From positions 70,647,706-70,711,705 of the forward strand of contig NC_092628.1 in assembly GCF_039555335.1 (NCBI RefSeq): a stretch of 64,000 nt of DNA. The letters are read 5' to 3'. Source of the DNA: Amphiura filiformis (lineage: Eukaryota > Echinodermata > Ophiuroidea > Amphilepidida > Amphiuridae). The notes under the pieces were generated by a model, which had not been told where the DNA came from, ran no database searches, and saw only the letters and a program-made list of their open reading frames with translations. Shown one piece after another: positions 37,207-46,515 of the stretch (within the stretch, counting starts at the first letter, position 1; each line of letters opens with the position of its first letter). Made by a program: the position numbers and the translations under genes.

Positions 37207-37508
37207 TGAAGAACTTGTATACTAGCACTTCTTGTGTATAAACCCCACCCCCTCGCTTTGGAATAGAATTGGTCATCTGGAGGGGTGGGCTTATGTAATT
37301 ACATTATGGAGAACTTGTATACTAGCACTTCTTGTGTATAAACCCCACCCCCTCGCTTTGGAATAGAATTGGTCATCTGGAGGGGTGGGCTTATGTAATT
37401 ACATTATGGAGAACTTGTATACTAGCCCTTCTTGGTTATAAACCCCACCCCCCTTGCTTTGGAATAGAATTGGTCATCTGGAGGGGTGGGCTTATGTAGT
37501 TACATTAC
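37207..37508 (+). repeat. 100-bp tandem repeat, three copies, within unit 1
   Basis: GAACTTGTATACTAGCACTT starts at 37211, 37311 and 37411, so the period is exactly 100 bp. Each unit contains ATAAACCCCACCCC and GGAGGGGTGGGCTTATG in inverted orientation. Single copies recur at 38682-38775, 39867-39965 and about 42063-42145. The unit resembles the end of the TA-flanked element at 40406-40784. Confidence 0.92.
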
Positions 37509-37949
37509 CAGTAGGTAAGGTTGTCTATCACATCGAACAGGTGTTTAGGTACAAGTTGGGGTTCTATAATAATGTCACTGTCCCATAAATGTGCGAAAAT
37601 TGGCATGTCCCTTGCTTTCTATCAGAGCTCAAATTTGACACAGATCTATGGCACTTTATGCTTAAACACTTATATTAGCGCAATCTTGCACTATGGATCA
37701 TTATAGTCCTGGCAATTGTTGTGTATACAGTTTGCCTAAAAAATGACTCCACTCTGGTTCCCCCATTATAGTACTAGATGGAAGTGTATTGGAAAGATTA
37801 AGCCTACATATGTACACTACTTAGTAACTTGTCTATTCTTTTGTTGTTTACCTACAGCAAACATAACCCTACATAATATAATAAAAAAAAGTACATGTTA
37901 CTTTTACATGTTGTTCGTCTAAGATGTACACTTGTTCTATTCTATTGCC

Positions 37950-37990
37950 AGACAAAGATAAAAAAAGACTAGTTTGCGTCTGAAATTCCC
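37950..37990 (+). mobile_element. Terminal fragment of the AGACTAGTTTGCGTCTGA family in unit 1
   Basis: GACAAAGATAAAAAAAGACT, then AGTTTGCGTCTGAAATTC, matches the left terminal repeat of the element at 40853-41008. Only the end is present, so unit 1 holds a deleted copy. Confidence 0.7.
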
Positions 37991-38062
37991 TTTCTTGACA
38001 GCTTTTTTTAGACACAAATCATGAACAACACATTGCTTGCCTCTGAAGTTAACTACTCTGGG

Positions 38063-38323
38063 CAGGGTCTTAGCTAGAAATTGAGGATTGCCCATCATTT
38101 GAATAAAATTGCCTGTCCTAATTTGACCTTTAAAACATTTACCAGGCTTCACCAGCACATTGGAGGTTCAAAGAGTTCAAATATGTATTGATATGGCCTT
38201 GTTTTGAAAATCTGGTCTACTAAGAAGGTCAACAGCCTTTCACAACACCTACAATTACAATATAACATCTGTCAAACTCCCCGTCTAAAATGATGTGCAG
38301 ACAGGTAGCTAGCTAAGACACTG
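38063..38323. mobile_element. hAT-like MITE with 8-bp TSD, inserted in unit 2
   Basis: The ends are CAGGGTCTTAGCTAG and its near-exact inverse CTAGCTAAGACACTG. ACTCTGGG flanks it at 38055-38062 and 38324-38331, a perfect 8-bp duplication. Unit 1 has a single ACTCTGGG at 36843-36850 with matching flanks on both sides, which is the empty site. The length is 261 bp, with no ORF of interest. Confidence 0.93.
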
Positions 38324-38775
38324 ACTCTGGGATGGTTGTATGGTTTTCATATCTTACAAGTAGTACTGAGATATATAAAATAAACAAACAGATAAAACAG
38401 GTTAATAATACAAAAATAATAGAGAATAAATATAATTTGGTAGTTAATATACATCTTTCTACACTACTCTAGTTACATATGACATCACTCGGTCTACATA
38501 CAGAATACTAACATTTCTATCAAATTTTACAAATAAAGCAATACCCATACAATTGGGAGTTGTAACACCTGTATATTGCATGAGAACAAAGCACAGGATA
38601 TTTGAATACAAAGTGTTCCGACAGTGAACTAAACAGTTCATATTACATAGATCATCAATTGATTACCTCGCCTGTTGAAGAACTTGTATACTGGCCCTTC
38701 TTGGGTATAAACCCCACCCCCTCGCTTTGGAATAGAATTGGTCATCTGGAGGGGTGGGCTTATGTAGTTACATTA

Positions 38776-39862
38776 CAGTCGGAGGGCCATCATGCGCGTT
38801 TTCCGTTAAAGGTCAAATTATTAACGGACGCGACCTTGGCAAAAATGACCGTCGCACTCTTGGGTATGCTTTTTTACTTTTCCCGCGGCAAATTTCGATT
38901 TGAAATGTATCGTATTATGTGTAGCCAATCATCTTGGGCAATTAACAAATAAGTTTTATTAGAAAATATCTTCACAATTCTCTACTTGATTTCCATTTTG
39001 TCTACTTTTGTCGTTAGAATTCTTGATTTTTGCGTTTGCTTTACCTTCAAATTTATTTTCGTTGCTAAGGACTTCTAACCCGGATATTTTCTGTCTTAAC
39101 GCTTTAATCATTCTAATTTTTAGCCAGACAAGTAATTTCAACCTTTATCTATCGATTAGTCTTTGTCCCAAATTTTGAACTTAAAATTCTAAATTGTTAT
39201 AATAGTTTAAATTGGTTACCCAGATTAGGCCCATCGACGAAAATTAAGTAAACAACTTCATAACAATACCGCGTGACTTGACACCATGAGCAGTACACGC
39301 GCGTGAACTTTGTTGTTGCCTAAGCGCGCCATTCATCTGCGTTCAGTGAAATACCCGCGCGCAGTTTAACACGGCTCGCATGAACCTTCTCAATGCTGTT
39401 GTCGCATGGCCTACTGTTTACTGGTATTTTTCCGTCTTGTAAAATACCCTTTTCATCCCGGCAGGTTTTTGTCTTAACCAACCAAAAATCTTGATTTTTT
39501 AATATGAGGATAATAAGCCATGTTTCTAATCATATGCAAATTCCTGATTTATGAACTCGCACCATTTTTAAAATAACGCAGTTTTTCTTACTCTTTTATC
39601 TCAATTCATGACAAAAATGTGTGTTTATGTGCCCATATCATATTCCTTGCAAAGTTACGGTATTTTTTGTGAACATATATGGAATGTTGAAAACCTTTCT
39701 TGTAGTTATATATAAAATATATAGCTATTAAGAGTTGTAGAGAGAAATTTGGAAGCTTTTAAAACTGCAACCCAAATCAAGCAAATTTAAATTTTCGTTG
39801 TGTGCGTATTCATAGCGTACAGTTTAATAATAGCGCGTCAAAGTTGAATGGCCCTCCAACTG
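38776..39862. mobile_element. 1.09-kb non-autonomous DNA transposon with ATTA target duplication
   Basis: It starts CAGTCGGAGGGCCATC and ends with the inverse of CAGTTGGAGGGCCATTC. ATTA flanks it at 38772-38775 and 39863-39866. It lies exactly at the junction of two 100-bp repeat copies; the uninterrupted junction (ACATTATGGAGAACTTG) is seen at 37301-37317. The interior is locally GC-richer, with GCGCG motifs near 39295-39370. No transposase is recognisable in either strand. Confidence 0.9.
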
Positions 39863-40405
39863 ATTATGAAGAACTTGTATACTAGCCCTTCTTGGTAACC
39901 CCACCCCCTCACTTTGGAATAGAATCAGTCATCTGGAGGGGTGGGCTTATGGAGTTACATTACCAGTAGGAAAGGTTGTCTATCACATCAAACAGGTGTT
40001 TATGTTCAAGTTGGGGTTATATCTATATATATTGAAATGTCACTGTCCCATAAATGTGCGAAAATTGACATGTCCCTTGCTTTCTATCAGAGCTTATCCC
40101 TTATCATCCCAGACTTGTCCTAATAATTGCAAAAGAAAGTGCATTTTTAGTCAACTGTAAAACTAAAATTTGACATAGCTCTACAGCACTTTATGCTTAA
40201 ACACTTAAATCAGCACATGGGCCATTATTATAGTCCTTCGGCAATTGTGTATAGTTTGCCTAAAAAATTACTCTGGTTCCCCCATTATAGTACTAGATGG
40301 AATTGTATTGGAAAGATTAGGCCTACATATGCACAATACTTAGTAACTTAGCTATTTCTTTTGTTGTTTACCTACAGCAAACATAACCCTACAATAAAAT
40401 AAGTA

Positions 40406-40784
40406 CCGTAACCACCCGGGTATAAGCCCACCATCGGCTATAAGCCCACCCCCTATTTTTCAAAACATTCTGGGAACAAGGGTGCACTCGGGTATAAGCC
40501 CAGTTCTAAATTTTGGCCAAGTTCTTAAAACAAATCAATGCTTTGCTCTCATATTTAAGAACAAATATAAAAAAATATCAGTTGATGATTAACATTCCAC
40601 ACTTATAATTTTAAGAAATTGACATAGATGATAGAAATTACTGGCACATTGGGCAATACAAATGGGGGAAGATTGTTCTTATTTTTTCATTCATGCACTA
40701 GCCCTTCCCCGGCTATAAGCCCACCCCATTTATGAAGTGAAATCTGCCATCTAGGGGGGTGGGCTTATACCCGAGTGGTTACGG
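40406..40784. mobile_element. Inverted-repeat element with TA target duplication, inserted in unit 2
   Basis: Both ends carry CCGTAACCACYCGGGTATAA, then GCCCACC, in inverted orientation. TA is duplicated at 40404-40405 and 40785-40786. Unit 1 shows the empty site at 37892-37893 (AAGTACATGTTAC). TA duplication fits Tc1/mariner-type transposition. The interior contains further TATAAGCCCACC modules. Confidence 0.92.
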
Positions 40785-40852
40785 TACATGTTACTTTTAC
40801 ATGTTGTTAGTCTAAGATGTACACTTGTTCTATTCTATTGCTAGTTTTAATG

Positions 40853-41008
40853 CTATAATGAAAGACAAAGATAAAAAGACTAATTTGCGTCTGAAATTCT
40901 GACAACTAGACAGAAAATGCCGTACAGCGCAGGTCAGCAACCAATCACGGCGTGCCTTTGCCCTGACGTCAGATGCGATTTAGTCTTTTTATCCGTCTTT
41001 CCTTATAG
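40853..41008. mobile_element. Short member of the AGACTAGTTTGCGTCTGA family
   Basis: Left CTATAATGAAAGACAAAGAT, then AAAAAGACTAATTTGCGTCTGA-like sequence, is mirrored on the right by TCAGATGCGATTTAGTCTTT, then CTTTCCTTATAG. The terminal repeat is over 40 bp and the whole is 156 bp. Confidence 0.85.
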
Positions 41009-41130
41009 GAACATACTACTGTTTGGAAATGAACAAAGTTTAAACACTAAATCGCAGATAATCTTACAGCACCTTTTGTTTTCTTTTTAAATAAAAATAA
41101 AAAATGAGCACTCAGCTGAATCAACATTGT

Positions 41131-41684
41131 CAACATAGATATCTGTAAAAAATAGTATTTTCCCATGCATGAGTGTGTGAATCAAAGACATTGATTAATA
41201 AGAGGGCACAAACTCGGTGAAGGGAAAGTAGTAAGGGTGTCAATTTCCATTTCATGTACTTTTGTTTACATTTTGTTTTAACTAAAACAATTGGAGTTCA
41301 AAAACATGTCAACAATGTTTGATAACAAAGACTGTACCCTTTTATAATCATTTGCAATTATTAAAGAAAAGCGAACGCACAATTTGAAAAATGGACACCA
41401 TATTTTCACCGGACTGTCCATACTCAATAGTTTTAAAATATCAGCCTTTTGGTCAGCAAACTCAAATATTTCAGTACCTGTGTGTATATGTATTATGGTC
41501 TCAGGTAAGTCAGGTTTGCGATCTGTGAGTATGCACTGTGCCAACTTCTACCAAGTACACATACATGTAAGTACGGTACTACATGAACAAACATTATTTA
41601 ATGCTCATGTTCTTGGATGCCCATGATCATTCTACCTTCCCCTTCAGCAAATTATGCCGGCATTAACAGGTGTATTGGGCTATG
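41131..41684. other. Spacer preceding unit 3
   Basis: No gene. It is partly homologous to the spacer before unit 1 (36130-36480). The ORF pair at 41278-41626 on both strands is not supported by anything else. Confidence 0.5.
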
Positions 41685-42148
41685 ATATCTTACCAATTTA
41701 GAGTATTATCATGACCTGAGGTTTATAAAATAGGCACACATTAATCATACAAAAACAATACAAAATAAATAGGACCTGGCAAGTATAAACATATTTCTAC
41801 ACTACATTATTTATGCCTACATATAGCAGCAATAAATCTATCTACGAACTATTAACATTTTTATCAACTTTTACCAATGTAATGTCAAGATATCAATGAC
41901 TTGAGAGTTGTATTACATGCAAATAAATATTATATTTGTGATTTGTATTGCATGGGAAAACATACACATTTTTATTGAATACAAAGTTATGGCAGCAAAT
42001 TGTTCTGATAGGCAGTAGTGAACCCAATGAGTTCATGTTACATGTAGATCATTAAACCCACAGAACTTTCATACTAGTCCTTCCTGGGTATAAACCCACC
42101 CCTCACTTTGGAATAGAATCACTCACCTGGAGGGGTGGGCTTAAAACA

Positions 42149-42322
42149 TGGATCCTGGGTTTCTGCACCAGAAGTCAGTTTCACCAAAATTCCTTCCCAG
42201 ATAGTAATAGGCATATTGAATAACAACAGCTTTTAGGTTAATCCATCTCCTTTAATATGCTCATTATTTTGTGGGAATGAAGTTCGGGCAAACTGATGTC
42301 TGGTAGAGAAAACCAGGATCCA
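42149..42322. mobile_element. MITE with GGATCCTGG ends, inserted in unit 3
   Basis: TGGATCCTGGGTTTCTGCAC, then CAGAAGTCAGTTT, is mirrored by AAACTGATGTCTGGTAGAGA, then AAACCAGGATCCAC. It interrupts unit 3 right after the GGAGGGGTGGGCTTA motif. The flanks are too diverged to define the target duplication. Confidence 0.8.
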
Positions 42323-42842
42323 CAAAATACATAATGCTAATGGTTACATTTTGCAGAGATGATGGTAGGTTGTCTTACAAGGCTTGGATACGCAAGTGGC
42401 AAGGTGCCGAATACAAGTATTCCACCATATCTATAGTGGAATGTCACTAGCCTATAATTCTGCAAGAAATGACATGGCCCTTATTTTTGTACCAGAACTT
42501 TTAGTATCTGAGACTTGTTTCATACATGTATGTATTTCAAAAGAAAGTGTCTTTTCAGCCAATTGTAAACTAAAACTTGTTGAAAATTTAAAGCTCTAAT
42601 TTATGTTTAAAACACTGTAAATGAGTAAACAGTTGCTCTAAAGGCCATTATAGTATATCAGGCAAAATATCGTTGGCCTCAAAAATGACTCCTCTGGTTC
42701 ATCCAATAGTACTAGATTTGTGTTGGGAAAGATTAAGCCTACAGAATGCATATATACTTACAAAGCAGCTTAGCTACTTATATTTTGTTGTTTCTTACAA
42801 CAAACACAAGCTTATGGTCCTTGTTAATTTCACATATTAGTC

Positions 42843-43203
42843 TTAAGGGGGTACTACACCCCTCGATAAATTTGTGTCTATTTTTGCATTTTTCTCAAAA
42901 ACTAATAAAACAGTGGTAACAAAAGTTATGTATATTATAGGGGCAAGGAATCAAATTACTACACTGGCATTTCAGTGACCCAAGACAAGCGATTTGTTAT
43001 TTATAATAAGAAATAAGGTACCGCTATGATGTACCTCGTTTCCTATCATATATACTGAACCGCTTGTCTTGAGTCACTGAAATTTCAGTGTAGTAATTGG
43101 ATTCCTTGCCCCAATAATATACATAACTTTGTTACCAGTGTGTTATTATTTTTGAAAAAAATGCAAAAATAGTCATAAATTACCACAAGTGTAGTACCCT
43201 TAA
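42843..43203. mobile_element. Palindromic MITE flanked by TTAA, GGGGGTACTACACC ends
   Basis: The arms are about 155 bp. Left TTAAGGGGGTACTACACCCC is mirrored by right GTGTAGTACCCTTAA, and the arms share CTATTTTTGCATTTTT, AAGGAATCMAATTACTACAC and GTCACTGAAAT-type blocks in inverse. TTAA occurs at 42843-42846 and 43200-43203. It separates unit 3 from the 108-bp satellite. Confidence 0.88.
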
Positions 43204-43224
43204 GAATAAGAATAAGGTTTTGGT

Positions 43225-44312
43225 TTTATTCTATATTAAGTTATGAACTCCTTTTTGGGAATGAAGAAAGTTAACAGATTTTAACACTAAATTACAAATA
43301 ATCTTACAGCACCTTTTTGTCTTCTTGTACTTTGGTTCTATTCCATTGTTAATTAAGCTATAAACTCCTTTTTGGGAATGAAGAAAGTTAACCGATTTTA
43401 ACACTAAATTACAAATAATCTTACAGCACCTTTTTGTCTTCTTGTACTTTGGTTCTATTCCATTGTTTTATAAACTCCTTTTTGGCAATGAAGAAAGTGC
43501 AGATTTTAATACTATATTACAAATAATCTTACAGCACCTTTTTGTCTTCTTGTACTTTGGTTCTATTCCATTGTTTTATAAACTCCTTTTTGGCAATGAA
43601 GAAAGTGCAGATTTTAATACTATATTACAAATAATCTTACAGCACCTTTTTGTCTTCTTGTACTTTGGTTCTATTCCATTGTTTTATAAACTCCTTTTTG
43701 GCAATGAAGAAAGTGCAGATTTTAATACTATATTACAAATAATCTTACAGCACCTTTTTGTCTTCTTGTACTTGGGTTCTATTCCATTGTTTTATAAACT
43801 CCTTTTTGGCAATGAAGAAAGTGCAGATTTTAACACTAAATTACAAATAATCTTACAGCACCTTTCTGTCTTCTTGTACTTGGGTTCTATTCCATTGTTT
43901 TATAAACTCCTTTTTGGCAATGAAGAAAGTACAGATTTTAACACTAAATTACAAATAATCTTACAGTACCTTTCTGTCTTCTTGTACTTGGGTTCTATTC
44001 CATTGTTTTATAAACTCCTTTTTGGCAATGAAGAAAGTGCAGATTTTAACACTATATTACAAATAATCTTACAGCACCTTTTTGTCTTCTTGTACTTGGG
44101 TTCTATTCCATTGTTTTATAAACTCCTTTTTGGCAATGAAGAAAGTGCAGATTTTAACACTATATTACAAATAATCTTACAGCACCTTTTTGTCTTCTTG
44201 TACTTGGGTTCTATTCCATTGTTTTATAAACTCCTTTTTGGCAATGAAGAAAGTACAGATTTTAACACTAAATTACAAATAATCTTACAGCACCTTTTTG
44301 TCTTCTTTTCAA
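43225..44312 (+). repeat. 108-bp satellite, about ten units
   Basis: The unit has ATAAACTCCTTTTTGGCAAT, GAAGAAAGTGCAGATTTTAA, CAAATAATCTTACAGCACCT and TTTTGTCTTCTTGTACTT. Eight units from 43442 on are nearly identical and exactly 108 bp apart; the first two differ by small indels. Since 108 is 3 x 36, the frame stays open and reads as eight 36-residue repeats, but this is a by-product. A single diverged unit at about 41010-41130 is the probable ancestor type. Confidence 0.93.
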
Positions 44313-44340
44313 ATCTAAAACAGCAATGAGCACACAGCTA

Positions 44341-45167
44341 AATTAACATCAACATCTGTGACATAATATTGATTCATATCAATACTGTTCATCAGTAATT
44401 TGTGTTCTTTTTTTGAACATGCTAACTTAATACTACCAAAGTATAATGAATTACAACACTCGGAGTTGAATATTTCAACATGACATGGGTCAAGTTAAGA
44501 CCAAACAAGTTTTCTTATAATTTCAATTTCAAAAAAATACCACACATTACAAATTATTTTATCTTGTTTGATCTACTTATGAAAACCTTAAATACTGAAT
44601 GGTGGTTTTTAATAAATACCTTTTTCCCCAAACAATCAACAATTAGGCCAATAAATGGCCAGAATGTTTTACAAGAGCATTCTCAATACAATGTGAAAAT
44701 CATGCAACATTAAAAAGATTGAAATAAGTTATCTTTCTTAGAAGTAAATTTTAGTTTACTAAAACAGTGCAATTTTGTATCCAGAATTACAACTTTGAAC
44801 AGGAGATACACACCTTCACTTTTGACCAAAACACATTTTTTAGATCATTGTTTCTTAAAATGAACAAACAAAATTAATATGCTTTCAAAGGACTTTTTTA
44901 AGAATGACAAAGCACTTACCTCAGTACATAATCATTAGCTCATACTAAGAAACTGTGCATTAATCAATGGTAATTTAACACTTTTATCACAAAGGAAGTG
45001 AAAATGATATCAATAAATATTTCTTCACATTACCTTACCATGGAAGCATTTTTTTCTCATCAAAATTGTATTTCAAATTATGAGCTTCCTTGCAAGAGGG
45101 TAGGACTTTGCTATTTTAGCACCAAATTTGAAAATACAACAACAAACTATCCTCTTTCTCACACACT
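44341..45167 (-). other. Intergenic / probable PCED1 3' UTR
   Basis: No gene on either strand. On the minus strand this follows the PCED1 stop and probably holds its 3' UTR. I found no AATAAA in the first 560 nt; an ATTAAA variant is at 44613-44608 on the minus strand. The real 3' end is unresolved. Confidence 0.45.
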
Positions 45168-46515
45168 TTAACCCCAGTTAAAACCACCAAACCAGTTGAA
45201 TTCCATATGCCTATCATGCATGACACGATTCATCCTCTGTTGATGTCTCCATTCCATGTCTGCTTGATACTGGCCTTGATAATAGCCTGCCTGTGGAGGA
45301 GGAGCAGCAGGTGGATACTGGTAATTATTGAAGTGAGCTGGCACATTGAAGCTATACTGGTTGACCTGATGGTGTACTACAGAGTTGAAAGTAGGCCCAT
45401 TGTTGCATTCTGTCGGAGGGGCCTGTCGGTGTTGGGCGTGGTTGTTTTGGTAAGGCGCAAATCTGGTATACTTCCTCGGTTTAGTGATTACTCTGGTTAT
45501 AGGCATAGGTTGCTTCCTTGGAGATGGACCAAGTATACCAGGCTGATTGGATGGAGGTGTGATAGGACGACTTCCAGTTGATTTTGGAATGCTTCCTGCA
45601 GAGCTGGGACGGTTATCTGATGAACTGGATTGGCTTCCTGTGGAGCTTGGACGGTTTTCTACAGACTTTGGACGGTTTTCATCTAGCCTTGGAAGACTTT
45701 CAGAAGATATTGCATCAACTGACTTGGGTCGACTTGGTTCCTCCACATTTACTTTGCTTTGGATTTTGTCATCAGGTGCATCCGTCTTTCCACCCAGGTC
45801 TTTGTTGCTGCTACTGCTACTTTCTCTCCTACCTTCATCAGTGGGCATTTTACCCAAAGCTGCTGGACAGCTCTTTATTGTAGGCCTGCTGTTAGATGAA
45901 CCAGGTAGTGGTTTATCAAAATCAATGAAGTTAAGACAATCTGGTACAGGTGAAGGAGGCTTTGCAGGTTGTGGTTCCACTGGAGGCGGTAATGCACGGC
46001 TAAGAGCATCAACATGTCGTGGTGGAACAAGACCCCACGCATTAGTGATATGGGTAAGAATAAGGTTAGTAATACGACGGTGGGCCTGGTGGTTCCAGTG
46101 AACACCATCCGGAGCTCTGCGATGAAGCTGAAACCGAAAGAAGAAGTGCAAATCTAGCACATCAAGTCCATAAACTCTGGCAAGTTCTTTGGCATAGAAG
46201 TTGCCTTCCAAGACATCCAGTCTAAGGGTACTACAAAGGAAATCCAACTCTGGCAACAGGAACCCACCCCTGATTTTGTTGGCAACTGGCAAGGCTGTAT
46301 TCCAGATGAATAGGCACTCTGGTGGCATGGCATCTGTGGCAGCACGAAAGGTCTTCTCCAGATTTGACTTGTACTTGTTCATCGATGTAGGCCCATATCT
46401 TGAGACATCCCAAAGACATGAGTTCATAATGATGACATCGGGTCGAGGCTCTCCACTCAGGTCTTCCCAAATGCTTTCCACATATTTGTTGTGAACTCTG
46501 GTGACAAAGTAGAAC
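45168..46515 (-). CDS. PCED1: PCED1 exon 4 (terminal)
   Basis: 1348 nt, starting with the last base of an Arg codon, then FYFVTRVHNKYVESIWEDL. It carries the Asn and His blocks of the esterase fold and the whole disordered tail. Acceptor TGTCATTGCAG, stop at the low-coordinate end. Several long plus-strand ORFs opposite it are shadows. Confidence 0.93.

Larger units (their letters stand above)
36130..44340. repeat. Nested tandem duplication block between DCTN1 and PCED1
   Basis: A unit of about 1.2 kb is present at about 36775-37985 (unit 1), about 37990-40890 (unit 2, enlarged by insertions) and, more diverged, about 41685-42840 (unit 3). Units 1 and 2 share long nearly identical runs such as CAAATCATGAACAA, ATAAACAAACAGATAAAACA and GCCTACATATG. 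Sequence before unit 1 (around 36280-36340, TCAGTACCTGTGTG-like) recurs before unit 3 (around 41465). Sequence after unit 2 (41010-41130) matches the 108-bp satellite after unit 3. A larger unit was therefore duplicated as well. No coding capacity is evident. Confidence 0.85.

Noticed and set aside
43225..44312. CRISPR-like array
   Set aside because: The units are contiguous 108-bp repeats without unique spacers, in an animal genome.
43442..44329. 295-codon ORF of eight 36-residue repeats
   Set aside because: It follows from a 108-bp satellite with a period divisible by three; there is no leader, splice context or known domain, and flanking units are frame-shifted.
45547..46101. 184-codon plus-strand ORF, with other plus-strand ORFs at 45207-45581 and 45578-45883
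   Set aside because: These are antisense shadows of the PCED1 terminal exon, which has clear homology and splice support.
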